Positions 1 through 8,264 of a DNA stretch of 64,000 nucleotides are shown in pieces. Below the pieces are notes generated by a model, which did no database searches, had not been told where the DNA came from, and worked only from the letters and a program-made list of their open reading frames with translations. Made by a program: the position numbers and the translations under genes. Position 1 is the first letter of the stretch, and each line of letters opens with the position of its first letter. This DNA comes from Planctomycetota bacterium (lineage in GTDB: Bacteria; Planctomycetota; UBA1135; GCA-002686595), in the NCBI GenBank assembly GCA_009691855.1, contig SIAI01000001.1, forward strand, positions 106,345 to 170,344, given 5' to 3'.

Positions 1-1
1 G

Positions 2-1480
2 CTCGAGGCCGACGTGTGCATCGTGGGCGGCGGCCTGGCCGGGCTGGCCCTGGCGCGCACGCTGCGCGCGCCGCGCGTGCTGCTGCTGGAGGGCGGCGGC
101 GAGGACCACGAGGCGGACACCCAGGCGCTGTACCGGGGCCAGGCCGTGCTCGCGGACGGCGTGGGCGGCACGCAGGACCTGGGCCCGTTCCTGGCCGAGT
201 CGCGCATGCGCTGTCTGGGCGGCTCGGGCAACATCTGGGGTGCGAAGTGCGCGCGCCTGGACGAGTCCGACTTCGAGGCGCGCGCGTGGATGCCCGGCAG
301 CGGCTGGCCCTTCGCGCGCGCGGAACTGCAGCCCTTCTACGACCGCGCCTGCGAGCTCCTGCGCGTGCCGCCCTTCGACTACGACCCCGCGACGCCCTTC
401 GACCTGGAGCGGCCGCCGCTCGCGGTGGGCGCGGGCGACCGCATGACCACGGCCACGCGCCACCTGAGTCCGGTGCGCGGCGGGCCGGGCTCGGCCCTGG
501 CGGAGTACAAGCAAGCCGCGACCGGCGCCGCGAACGTCGAGGTGCTGCTGCACGCGAACGTGCTCGAGCTCGTGCCCGACGCGGCCGCGACGCGCGTCGA
601 GCGCGTGCGCGTCGGCACGCTGGGCGGCAACCGCTTCGCGGTGCGCGCGCGCCTGTTCGTGCTGTGCGCGGGCGGGGTCGAGAACGCGCGCCTGCTGCTG
701 GTCTCGCGTTCCGGCGGAGCTCCGCAAGGCCTGGGCAACGCGCACGACCTGGTCGGAAGGCACTTCTCGAACCACGCCACCTTCGGCCCCGGGGTGGCGC
801 TGGCCTTCACGCGCGCGACGGAGTCGCTCGACCTCTACACCACCCGCGATCCGGACAAGATCTGGGGCGTGCTGGCGCTCTCGAAGGCGGCCCAGGCGCG
901 CGAGCAGCGCCCGAACTTCACGGTGACGATGGGCCCGAGCGAGGGCCCGCCGAGCGCCGAGGACAAGGACGTCGTGGCCGCGGCGTGTCTCGCGGACGGC
1001 GGCTACGGCGGCGAGGAGTGCGCCACGCGCGAGCCGGTGCCGGCCTACTTCATGCTCGAGCAGCGCCTGAACCCCGAGAGCCGCCTGACGCTGTCGGAGG
1101 AGCGCGACGCGCTCGGCCTGCCGCGCGTGCGCCTCGAGTGGCGTTTCACGCCCGAGGACGCCGACGCCCTGCGCGGGGCGGTGCGCGCTTTCGCGTGCGA
1201 GCTGGGCGCCGCGGCGCAGGCGCGCGTGCGCTGCGAGTGGCCCGCGGCGAGCCCGTTCCAGGAGTACAGCCCGAGCCGCCACCACATCGGCACCACGCGC
1301 ATGCACGCGGATCCAGCGCACGGCGTGGTCGACGCCGACGCGCGCGTGCACGGCCTGGCGAACCTGTTCGTGGTCGGCAGCTCGATCTTCCCCACGCCGG
1401 GCATCGCCAATCCGACCTTGACCGTGATCGCGCTCACCCTGCGTCTGGCCGAGCACCTGACGGCGGAGCTCGCGCGATGA
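2..1480 (+). CDS. GMC-family FAD-dependent oxidoreductase (5' end outside window)
   Basis: A flavoprotein dehydrogenase of the glucose-methanol-choline family that would oxidise an alcohol or sugar hydroxyl; the substrate cannot be told. The N-terminal dinucleotide-binding motif (CIVGGGLAGLALA) starts about four codons in and the frame is open to the window edge, so the true start lies upstream. The C-terminus has the family signature: HHIGTTRM, then GLANLFVVGSSIFPT and NPTLTVIALTLRLAEHL, with the conserved His of the active site. About 490 residues are visible, close to full length for the gluconate/sorbitol-dehydrogenase-like branch. Its stop overlaps the start of the next gene (ATGA), and that gene encodes a small Tat-exported protein, which suggests a two-subunit dehydrogenase moved to the periplasm by hitch-hiking. 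Confidence 0.88.
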   Translation, partial: LEADVCIVGGGLAGLALARTLRAPRVLLLEGGGEDHEADTQALYRGQAVLADGVGGTQDLGPFLAESRMRCLGGSGNIWGAKCARLDESDFEARAWMPGSGWPFARAELQPFYDRACELLRVPPFDYDPATPFDLERPPLAVGAGDRMTTATRHLSPVRGGPGSALAEYKQAATGAANVEVLLHANVLELVPDAAATRVERVRVGTLGGNRFAVRARLFVLCAGGVENARLLLVSRSGGAPQGLGNAHDLVGRHFSNHATFGPGVALAFTRATESLDLYTTRDPDKIWGVLALSKAAQAREQRPNFTVTMGPSEGPPSAEDKDVVAAACLADGGYGGEECATREPVPAYFMLEQRLNPESRLTLSEERDALGLPRVRLEWRFTPEDADALRGAVRAFACELGAAAQARVRCEWPAASPFQEYSPSRHHIGTTRMHADPAHGVVDADARVHGLANLFVVGSSIFPTPGIANPTLTVIALTLRLAEHLTAELAR

Positions 1481-1815
1481 GCGCACTCGAACGCCGCGAT
1501 CTGTTGCGCGCCCTCCTGGCGCTCGGCTGCTCGCCGCTCGCGCGCGCCGGGAGCTCGCCCGAACAGGACGCGCTGGCTGCCCTGGTGCCCGCCGAGCTGG
1601 AGGAGTCCGCGCGCCGCGTGGGCGAGCGCTGTCGTGCGGCGGGCGTGCCGGCCGACGAGAGTGCGCTGCTGGCCGGCTACGCGGGCACGACTCCGGCCGA
1701 CATGGCGGCGTTCCTGGCGGCCAGGGTGCGCGCGGACTTCGCCGCTGACCGGCTGCTCTCGATCGGCCCGTGGTGGCTGGCGGAGAGCGAGTGTCGCGTG
1801 CTGGCGTTGCTGTAG
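1477..1815 (+). CDS. Small Tat-signal protein, probable partner subunit of the GMC dehydrogenase
   Basis: A 112-residue protein whose ATG overlaps the TGA of the GMC oxidoreductase, so the two are probably translationally coupled. Residues 6-24 form a twin-arginine signal (ERRDLLRALLALGCSPLARA), followed by a short helical domain. It ends with WWLAESECRVLALL, which resembles the C-terminal pattern (W-x-L-x-x-[ST]-E-x-R-x-x-A-L) of small subunits paired with GMC dehydrogenases (gluconate 2-dehydrogenase subunit 3-like). Known small subunits of this type carry the flavoprotein through the Tat pathway; that role here is inferred. It is shorter than most relatives. Confidence 0.7.
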   Translation: MSALERRDLLRALLALGCSPLARAGSSPEQDALAALVPAELEESARRVGERCRAAGVPADESALLAGYAGTTPADMAAFLAARVRADFAADRLLSIGPWWLAESECRVLALL

Positions 1816-1856
1816 AGCGCGGGCGCGGAGCGGCCCGGCACGGGCCTGCAGCAAAA

Positions 1857-1888
1857 GAGCCCCGCGGACCTCTCGGTCAGCGGGGCTC
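1857..1888 (-). terminator. Intrinsic terminator of the ferredoxin gene
   Basis: A perfect 9-bp stem (GAGCCCCGC / GCGGGGCTC) with a 14-base loop lies between two convergent genes. Read on the minus strand, the stem is followed by TTTT (plus-strand AAAA at 1853-1856), the form of a rho-independent terminator for the ferredoxin gene ending at 1937. The plus-strand side lacks a clear T-run. Confidence 0.65.
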
Positions 1889-1936
1889 GTGCTCGATCCC
1901 TCGTCGCCGTGGCGCGCTCTGCGCGCCCGGAACGGC

Positions 1937-3103
1937 TCAGTGGTTGTCGGTGACGTAGTGCATGAAGCTCATGCCTATGTCCTCGAACTGGTGCTGGCGC
2001 GGGACCTCGATCGCGTCCTTGATGCACACCTGCTCGCACAGCTTGCAGGACACGCAGTTCTTCTCGATCACGTAGGCGATCTTGGAGGTCTGCGGCAGGT
2101 GCAGCTGGCGCGTGTCGGCGCCCGCCACCGGGCGCATCTCCAGCGCCTCGAAGGGGCACACGTCCACGCAGAACTCGCAGCCGGTGCAGGTCTCCTCGTG
2201 CACCACGGCCTTGGGGATCTGCTTGGCCTTGATGCGCGCCACGGTCACGTCACGGCTGTCGTCGATCGCGTCGAACGGGCAGTAGACCCCGCACACCGAG
2301 CAGTTGATGCACAGCTCGGGATCGATGTAGAAGATCTCACCGCTGGTGATCGCGTTGGTGGGGCACACGCGCTCGCAGATCGTGCAGGCGGTGCACTTGT
2401 CGGTGATCAGGTGGGACTTCCACTGCCACGTCTCCATCACCACCGGATCGGTGAACAGCACCACCTCGAGCCGCGCGCGCGCGTCGTAGCGCGTGGCCAT
2501 GCCGATGATGTCCTGGGTGAAGTCCAGCGTGTTGATGAACTGCGCGGGGAAGGACTTCGAGGTGTGGCACAGGCTGCGCACCTTGGGCTCGGTGAGCCAG
2601 CCGGCGACGAGCAGCGTCTTGCCGGTCAGCTGCACGTGGCTGCGGTACAGCGGCATGGTCTCGCCGAGGCCAAACTTGAAGCGGTTCTGCACCGCCGGGA
2701 TCCTGGTCGGGAAGTTGTAGGCCACCAGGACGTGGCCCGCGCGCTCCTCGATCGAGAAGTCGCGTCCATAGCGCCGGTCGCGCTCGAGCACGTCCTCCTC
2801 GACCCCGCGCCAGTTCGACCACTCGAGCTCCCAGCCCGGGACTTCCTCGAGCTTGCCGGCTTCCTCGGCCGGCGGCAGCTCGCCCGAGAACTTGATCGCC
2901 GCGGTCGGGCACACGTCCACGACCGTGCGCGCGTTGTACAGGTCCCACTGGTGCTGCTCGTGGGCGTGCGCCTTCTGGTCGCCGCCCATGTAGAAGACCT
3001 CCGGGAAGTCCTGGCAGCAGGCATCGCAGGCGATGCACAGCTCGGGGATGACCCAGAACTTCTCCGCGGTCTTGACGGTCTCCTGGATCGCGCTGTCGGC
3101 CAT
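1937..3103 (-). CDS. Five-cluster 4Fe-4S ferredoxin-type protein
   Basis: A 388-residue, soluble-looking iron-sulfur protein with no transmembrane segment or signal peptide. The N-terminal domain has one cluster motif of monocluster-ferredoxin type (CIACDAC, then VVDVCP about 45 residues later). A cysteine-poor central region (residues about 80-225) is unassigned. The C-terminal third has four classical motifs in a row: CTACTICERVCP, CINCSVCGVYCP, CTGCEFCVDVCP and CVSCKLCEQVCI. Up to five [4Fe-4S] clusters are therefore expected. It probably acts as a multi-cluster electron wire or as a subunit of a larger redox complex; no catalytic partner is adjacent. It is followed by a clear terminator, so it appears to be monocistronic. 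Confidence 0.8.
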   Translation of the reverse strand: MADSAIQETVKTAEKFWVIPELCIACDACCQDFPEVFYMGGDQKAHAHEQHQWDLYNARTVVDVCPTAAIKFSGELPPAEEAGKLEEVPGWELEWSNWRGVEEDVLERDRRYGRDFSIEERAGHVLVAYNFPTRIPAVQNRFKFGLGETMPLYRSHVQLTGKTLLVAGWLTEPKVRSLCHTSKSFPAQFINTLDFTQDIIGMATRYDARARLEVVLFTDPVVMETWQWKSHLITDKCTACTICERVCPTNAITSGEIFYIDPELCINCSVCGVYCPFDAIDDSRDVTVARIKAKQIPKAVVHEETCTGCEFCVDVCPFEALEMRPVAGADTRQLHLPQTSKIAYVIEKNCVSCKLCEQVCIKDAIEVPRQHQFEDIGMSFMHYVTDNH

Positions 3104-3370
3104 GGGGGGTGGGGCTGGAACTAGCAGAGGCTCGAAGGTGACGTGCGGGAGAGATTCGACCGTCGAAGGATACCGGCCGGAGCCGGGCCTTCAACGGAGC
3201 TCCGCGGGGGGTGCCTGAGCCCAGACATGATAAGGGAGCAGCGGAGCGTCACAAGGCGCTCCGTGCGGAAGGCCCTTCCGCCCTCGGGTGGGCTCGGCGC
3301 GTCGCTCGTGCTCGATTCGGGTGAAAGGCGGGAGCGATCCGCGCCGTGGTGCATGCTGGTTGCTCGGAGC

Positions 3371-5743
3371 ATGAACGCAAACGACGCTGGTTTCGGAGAC
3401 GCACCCGACGAGATCGCCTGGGTGCGCGCGCTCGCCCGGCGCCTGGTGGCGGCGCCAGAGGACGCCGAGGACCTCGAGCAGGAGGCCTGGCTTGCCGTGC
3501 TGCGCCTCCGGCCCCGGGCGCACGCGGGCCTGCGGCCGTGGCTTGCCACGGTGCTGCGGAACGGAGCCCGCCGCGCGGCCCGCACGCAGCGCCACCGCCA
3601 GGGGCACGAAGCGCGCAGCGCTCGCGCGGAGGCCCTGCCCTCGGCCCAGGAGCTCGCCCAGCGCGCCGAGCTCGCACGCGCGCTCGTGGCCCACATCCTG
3701 AGGCTCGACGAACCTTTTCGCTCGACGGTGCTCCTCTGCTTCCAGGAGGGGCTCGCGCCCCGCGAGGTCGCGCGCCGCCAGGGCATCCCCGCGGCCACCG
3801 TGCGCTCGCGCCTCGCGCGCGGCCTGGCCGAGCTGCGCGTGCGCCTCGACGTCGAGCGCGGCCGTGAGCGCTGGCTCGCGGTGCTGTTCGCGCTCGACGG
3901 TGCTGCGGCGGAGGCGGTCGTGCCGCGCGCGCTCGCGGCCGCCGGGCTCGGCATGCTGGCGCTGGTCGGCGCGCTGGCGTTCGTGACGTGGGCACGCGCC
4001 CAGCGCGACGAGAGCCTGAGCGTCGCGGCGGCGGCATTGCCCGCGACGGAAGCGAGCGCGCCGAGCGCGCCCGCGTCTCCGCCAGGACCCCCCGCGCGAC
4101 GCGAGTCACTCCCGTCGCCGGCCAGCGAGCTCTCGTGCCGCGTGCGTCTCCTCGACGCGCTCACCGGCGAACCGCTGCCCGACTACCGCGTGGCGCCGCG
4201 CACCGGCGCGCCCCAGACGGAGCTCGTCAGCGACACGCAGGGAGAGCTCGACCTCGCCCTCGCACCCGGCGCGCGCCTGGCCTTCGACCTGCCCGAGAAC
4301 GTGGGCCCGGCGAGCGAGGCCGGAGACATCCGCCCGCGCGACTGCGCGCTCGAACGAAGCGAGGGCGCACCGCAGCCGCTCGAGCTGCGCGTGCCCGCGG
4401 GACCGACGTATCGGCTCGTGCTCGTGCGGCCGCCCGGCTACGCGCTTGCGGACCTGCGCGCGACGCTCGCCGTGCGCGGGAACGCGCCGCCGCGCGAGGA
4501 GCTCGTGGCGGACGTGCGCGCCGGCGCAGTGCCATGGGTGCGCTTCTCGCCGGCCGCGCTGAGGCTGCCAGCGGCCGAGGCGTGGACCCTGCGTGTGACG
4601 ACCGCCGACGGGCTGTGGGCGGGCGAGGCCGAGGTCGCCGAGCGCGAGGGGCGGGTGAGCACGCCGGTCGCGATCGAGTTTGCGGCGCGCGCGCGGCTGC
4701 GCGTGCGCGATCCGAGCGGCGCGCCGCTCCCGCAGGCGAGCCTGCGCGGGGAGGCGCTCGCAGGCGCTTCCGCCCCGACGCGCGCGACCTTCGCGCGCAG
4801 CGGCGCCGAGTTGGTCGCCTCCGCTCTCGTACCCGGCGCCTGGGAACTCGTGGCGCGTGCCGCGGGCCACGTCGAGGCGCGCGAGCGCGTGGAGCTCGCC
4901 GCGCTGGAGGAGCGGCGCATCGATCTCGTGCTTTTGCCCGCTCCCGCCGTGCCACGCGCGCGGCTCGCGGGTCGGCTGGAGAGCGCGAGCGGCCGCTATC
5001 GCGACTCCGCCTACCCGCGCCTGACTCCGCTCGACGGCAGCGGCGCGCGCGGGGCCCCGCTCGAGTGGCGCGAAGAGCATGGGCGCGTCGTCGGTCTCTT
5101 CGCGGGCGATGTACCCGCTCCCGGCCGCTACCGCGTCGAGGTGGACGTGCCCGGCTTCCTGGCGGTCGAGCCACCCTTCGTCGAGCTCGAGGCCGGCGAC
5201 CCGCCGGCGCGCTTCCTCCTGCGCGACGACGTGACGCTCAGCGCGCTCGAGCTGCGTGCGCGCGACGACGAGGGCCCGCTCGCCTTCCGCGTGCGCCTGA
5301 CGGTGGAGACGGCGAACGGCCCGCGCCGGAGCGACTCCGGCGAGCCGCGCGCGGAGGTGCGTTTCGAGGGCGTGCCGCGGGGCGCGCGCTGTCGCACGCT
5401 GGTCTTCGCCGCCGGACACTGCCCGGCGGAGGGCGAGCTGCTCGTGGAGGACCTCGCGCGTCCGCTCGAGGTGCACCTCGAGCGCGGCTTCGGCTTCGTG
5501 CTGGTCGCGTGCGACGGGGCGGGGCGGCCCCTCGCCGGCGCACGCATCGAGGGCGACGGCGCCGCGCTCGCCGAAACCGACGCAGCGGGTCGTGCCCTGG
5601 TGGCGCTCGCGCGCGCCCCACGCACGCTGCGCATCACCTACCGCGACTGGCGCCCGCGCGCGAGCGCCCGGCTCGCGCCCGACGGCGCGCTGGCGGTGGG
5701 GGCGGACCCCGAGCTCGAGGTCGTGCTGGAGCCGGTGCGCTGA
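3371..5743 (+). CDS. ECF-type sigma factor fused to a membrane anchor and large extracytoplasmic domain
   Basis: A 790-residue fusion. Residues about 15-165 are a sigma-70 family ECF factor: region 2 around DAEDLEQEAWLAVL, and region 4 with LDEPFRSTVLLCFQEGLA and a helix-turn-helix ending TVRSRLARGLAELR. Residues about 188-208 are one hydrophobic segment (LAAAGLGMLALVGALAFVTW). A Pro/Ala/Ser-rich linker follows, then about 570 residues of beta-rich repeats of carboxypeptidase-regulatory type. The start ATG at 3371 was chosen because the ECF domain begins directly after it; an in-frame ATG at 3353 is possible. The topology suggests a membrane-tethered sigma factor with its own external sensor, which would need proteolysis or bending to reach promoters; this is inference. 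A paralogue lies at 49859 and a decayed one at 46438. Confidence 0.82.
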   Translation: MNANDAGFGDAPDEIAWVRALARRLVAAPEDAEDLEQEAWLAVLRLRPRAHAGLRPWLATVLRNGARRAARTQRHRQGHEARSARAEALPSAQELAQRAELARALVAHILRLDEPFRSTVLLCFQEGLAPREVARRQGIPAATVRSRLARGLAELRVRLDVERGRERWLAVLFALDGAAAEAVVPRALAAAGLGMLALVGALAFVTWARAQRDESLSVAAAALPATEASAPSAPASPPGPPARRESLPSPASELSCRVRLLDALTGEPLPDYRVAPRTGAPQTELVSDTQGELDLALAPGARLAFDLPENVGPASEAGDIRPRDCALERSEGAPQPLELRVPAGPTYRLVLVRPPGYALADLRATLAVRGNAPPREELVADVRAGAVPWVRFSPAALRLPAAEAWTLRVTTADGLWAGEAEVAEREGRVSTPVAIEFAARARLRVRDPSGAPLPQASLRGEALAGASAPTRATFARSGAELVASALVPGAWELVARAAGHVEARERVELAALEERRIDLVLLPAPAVPRARLAGRLESASGRYRDSAYPRLTPLDGSGARGAPLEWREEHGRVVGLFAGDVPAPGRYRVEVDVPGFLAVEPPFVELEAGDPPARFLLRDDVTLSALELRARDDEGPLAFRVRLTVETANGPRRSDSGEPRAEVRFEGVPRGARCRTLVFAAGHCPAEGELLVEDLARPLEVHLERGFGFVLVACDGAGRPLAGARIEGDGAALAETDAAGRALVALARAPRTLRITYRDWRPRASARLAPDGALAVGADPELEVVLEPVR

Positions 5744-5818
5744 GCCGACGCGATGTTCCGCAAACGTGGCGCGCGCCGCTCGCCACGAGCGCGAGCCCCG
5801 GCGACGCCCGCACGCGCC

Positions 5819-6193
5819 TCACACCCGCCCCAGCTCGCGCACCGTGCGCTCGTTGACCAGGTCGCCCGTGTTGAGCGTCGTCTTCGGCTCCAGGAGCAGC
5901 ACCCAGCACTCCGTCTCCGCCTTCGGGCAGTGCTCCATGCCGTGCGGCACGATCAAGAACTCGCCCGGCTCGAGCACGACGTCGCCGCTGCGCAGCTGCA
6001 TCGTCAGGCGCCCCTTCACGACCAGGAAGAGCTCGTCCTCGACCTCGTGCGTGTGCCACACGAACTCGCCGTCGAGCTTGGCGAGCTTCACGTGACAATC
6101 GTTCACCTCGCCGGCGATCTTCGGGCTCCAGCACTCGCTGAAGCGCGCGAAGGCCTGGGCGAGGTTCACCTTGGCGAGCGGCTGGGTTCCCAT
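5819..6193 (-). CDS. Cupin-domain protein
   Basis: A protein of about 124 residues consisting of a single cupin barrel. The metal-binding motif 1 is visible as WHTHEVEDELFLVVKG (His-x-His and Glu), and motif 2 as PGEFLIVPHGMEHCPKA. It resembles the small RmlC-like cupins of unknown substrate found in many bacteria. The ATG at 6193 is preferred over a GTG two codons upstream. It converges with the sigma-fusion gene and is divergent from the methyltransferase. The reaction, if any, cannot be told. Confidence 0.8.
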   Translation of the reverse strand: MGTQPLAKVNLAQAFARFSECWSPKIAGEVNDCHVKLAKLDGEFVWHTHEVEDELFLVVKGRLTMQLRSGDVVLEPGEFLIVPHGMEHCPKAETECWVLLLEPKTTLNTGDLVNERTVRELGRV

Positions 6194-6258
6194 GTGCACG
6201 AGGATAGCGCGCTTCCCGGCGGTTGACGGGGACGCGTGAGGCAGACGAGCATGGTCGC

Positions 6259-6909
6259 GTGGCCGGCCCCGACAAACGCAACGCCTGGCGCGACGCGAAG
6301 GTGGCGGCGGAGTACGAGGCGCGGCGCTTCGGATCTCCGCTGCAGCGCCTGAAGCATCGCCACGACGAGGCGCTGGTGCTGACCTTGCTCGGGCGCGCCG
6401 GCACGATCGAGCGCGTGCTCGACCTGCCCTGCGGAACCGGGCGCCTGTTTCCGGCGCTCGCCGCGGCCGGCCATCGCGTCACCGGCGCCGACGTGGCGCT
6501 GGAGATGATGCGCGCGGGTCGTGCGGCACGCCCCGAGCCGCGCGTGGCGCTGGTGCAGGCCGACGCGACGCGCCTGCCCTTCCAGGACGACGCCTTCGAC
6601 GCGGTCGTCTCGCAGCGCTTCCTGTTCCACCTCGAGCGCCCGATCCGCCTGGCGGTGCTGCGCGAGCTCGCGCGCGTCGCGCGCGTGGCGGTGATCGGCC
6701 AGGTGCGCGTGCGCGGCACGGCCAAGCACCTCGGGCGCTACCTGCGCAGCCGCGTGGGCCTCGCCGCGCGCTACCGGCCGTCGCACGGACGGAGCGAGCT
6801 CGTCGCCGAGCTGGCCGAGGCCGGGCTCGAGCTCGTCGAGCTGCGCCCCGTGTCGCTGCTCTTCTCCGACAAGGCCTTGTTCCTCGCGCGCCCGCGGTCC
6901 AAGGGCTGA
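6259..6909 (+). CDS. Class I SAM-dependent methyltransferase
   Basis: A protein of about 216 residues with a Rossmann methyltransferase fold. Motif I is VLDLPCGTGRLF, followed by the acidic strand GADVALEMM, motif III QADATRLPFQDDAFDAVV and a hydrophobic SQRFLFHLERP strand, the pattern of the Methyltransf_11/ubiE-like group. The substrate is unknown. The start is uncertain: GTG at 6259 gives a compact N-terminus (MAGPDKRNAW), and a TTG at 6223 would add 12 residues. No co-directional neighbour follows closely. Confidence 0.8.
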   Translation: MAGPDKRNAWRDAKVAAEYEARRFGSPLQRLKHRHDEALVLTLLGRAGTIERVLDLPCGTGRLFPALAAAGHRVTGADVALEMMRAGRAARPEPRVALVQADATRLPFQDDAFDAVVSQRFLFHLERPIRLAVLRELARVARVAVIGQVRVRGTAKHLGRYLRSRVGLAARYRPSHGRSELVAELAEAGLELVELRPVSLLFSDKALFLARPRSKG

Positions 6910-7128
6910 CGCCATGCCGCCCACGAGACAGCGCCTCGCCACGAACGCGCCGGGCGACTTCTTCTCTGCGCGCGCCTCGACAACGTGCCGCTGCGCTGCG
7001 CGGCGCGGAGCCCGCCGACGAACGGGCGCTGGGCGCCGACGATCAGGTCGCGCTCCACTGCAAGTCTTGCTGGCAGCAGCACCACGCGAAGCTGCAGCCC
7101 GTGCCTGGTGTGGAGCAGCTGAGCTTCA
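6910..7128 (+). other. Intergenic stretch with a possible decayed gene end
   Basis: No intact gene is seen between the methyltransferase and the repeat at 7129. One plus-strand frame (about 7015-7128) reads like real protein, with GADDQVALHCKSC and QPVPGVEQLSF, but it has no convincing start and runs straight into the palindromic repeat. It may be the tail of a gene cut by the repeat; homology is unknown. Confidence 0.2.
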
Positions 7129-7349
7129 GCGCGGGCGACGCCCGCAACCCAAGCGCAGCGCGGAGAGCGCGGGGCGGCGCGGAGGAAAACGGGGAGAGGC
7201 GCGGAGGACCTGCGCAGCGTCGGATTCCCGCAGACTGAACCCCGGAGGTCCATGTTCCTTCCTCCTCCGCGAGTTTCCGCGCTCTCCGCGGTGCGCTTTC
7301 CTCCGCTCCAGGAGTCTTGCTCGCCGTGCAAGGGGCCGGCGAATAGAAG
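7129..7349 (+). repeat. CGCGGAG-rich interspersed palindromic element, copy 1
   Basis: About 220 bp running from GCGCGGGCGACGCCCGCAAC to CGGCGAATAGAAG, rich in short CGCGGAG / CTCCGCG arms that can fold back. The same sequence in opposite orientation lies at 20090-20304, with shared landmarks CCTGCGCAGCGTCGGATTCC and CAGGAGTCTTGCTCGCCGTG. The element ends one base before the stop codon of the kinase gene at 7351. Confidence 0.75.
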
Positions 7350-7350
7350 A

Positions 7351-8139
7351 TCAGCGCACCGCCAACCCGCGCGCCAGATGGCGGCGGATGTGTTTCTCGC
7401 TCCAGCTGCGCGTGCGCGTGAGCAACGGTTCGAGCTCGACGCGCTCGGGCGCGCGGCCGAGGGCGTGCTCGAGGTAGCGCGTCACGAGCGCCGGCCAGTG
7501 GCCCGCGCGCACGCCGACGGCGCGCGCCTCGGCCGAGGCGAAGCTGGCGCACAGACGCGCGAGGTCGCGCGCGCGCACGCGCGGCTCGACCGTGCCGCAC
7601 GCGGCCAGGCCGTCGAGGTCGGTCCAGAAGAGCTCGGGAGAATCGAGCGCGCCCGCCAGCAAGAGGTTCGGGGCCTTCAGGTCGCGGTGCCGGAAACCCG
7701 CGGCGTGCAGGCGCGCGAGCTCGCGCGCCAGGCACTCGAGCAACGTTGCGAGCGCGCCGCCGGCGTCCACGAAGGCCCACGGCCCGCGGCCCTCGACGTA
7801 GCGCGTGACCAGCACCGGCTGCGCGCGTCCGCCCAGCACCGCCAGCGGCTCGGGCGTGAGCAGACCGCGGGCGCGCAGGGCCTCGGCCCGGTGGAAGGCC
7901 AGCACCGCGCGCGCGGGCCTCGCACCGAGCGCGCTCAGCGTGCGTTTCCAGGGGCTGCGGCGCGCGCGCTTCGCGACCACGGGGCCGAGCGGCGTCGCCA
8001 CCAGCGCGAGCTCGTTGCGCGTCGGCGCGCTCGGCAACGGCACGCGGCCGGCGCCGAACCAGTTCGGCCAGGTCTCGGCCCAGACGGAGAGTAGCGCGCG
8101 GTCGACGGCTCCAGCGCAGCGGATCGTGCCCTTGCTCAT
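7351..8139 (-). CDS. Lipopolysaccharide kinase (WaaP/InaA-like) family protein
   Basis: A 262-residue small-molecule kinase of the eukaryotic-like kinase superfamily. The catalytic loop is HRDLKAPNLLL and the metal-binding aspartate sits in FWTDLDGLAA, as in the Kdo/WaaP and InaA families, which phosphorylate sugars of the LPS core. An N-terminal beta-strand with VVAKRARR resembles the nucleotide-binding lysine region. It stands alone on the minus strand. A second family member (27255) lies inside the polysaccharide locus, so a lipid A-core modification role is plausible but not shown. Confidence 0.75.
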   Translation of the reverse strand: MSKGTIRCAGAVDRALLSVWAETWPNWFGAGRVPLPSAPTRNELALVATPLGPVVAKRARRSPWKRTLSALGARPARAVLAFHRAEALRARGLLTPEPLAVLGGRAQPVLVTRYVEGRGPWAFVDAGGALATLLECLARELARLHAAGFRHRDLKAPNLLLAGALDSPELFWTDLDGLAACGTVEPRVRARDLARLCASFASAEARAVGVRAGHWPALVTRYLEHALGRAPERVELEPLLTRTRSWSEKHIRRHLARGLAVR

Positions 8140-8264
8140 CGGCCGCCAGTCTGGGGATTCGGCGCGCGGGATTCGAGGGGGCGCGAGTGGACTCGCCTCC
8201 TCTGGACCTCGCGCCCGCGACCAGGAACGGCGCAGGAACGGCGGCGCTCATGGTCCGCGGGCGT

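Noticed and set aside
16..1815. A 599-residue plus-strand frame over the GMC oxidoreductase
   Set aside because: Its Arg/Ala/Gly-rich first 487 residues are a shadow of the GMC gene; only the last 112 residues from ATG 1477 are real.
1634..3124. Long plus-strand frame opposite the ferredoxin gene
   Set aside because: Composition is His/Leu/Arg-rich shadow sequence with no motif, while the minus strand has five cluster motifs.
7252..8094. Plus-strand frame opposite the WaaP-like kinase
   Set aside because: It begins inside the palindromic element and lacks any domain; the minus-strand kinase motifs are clear.
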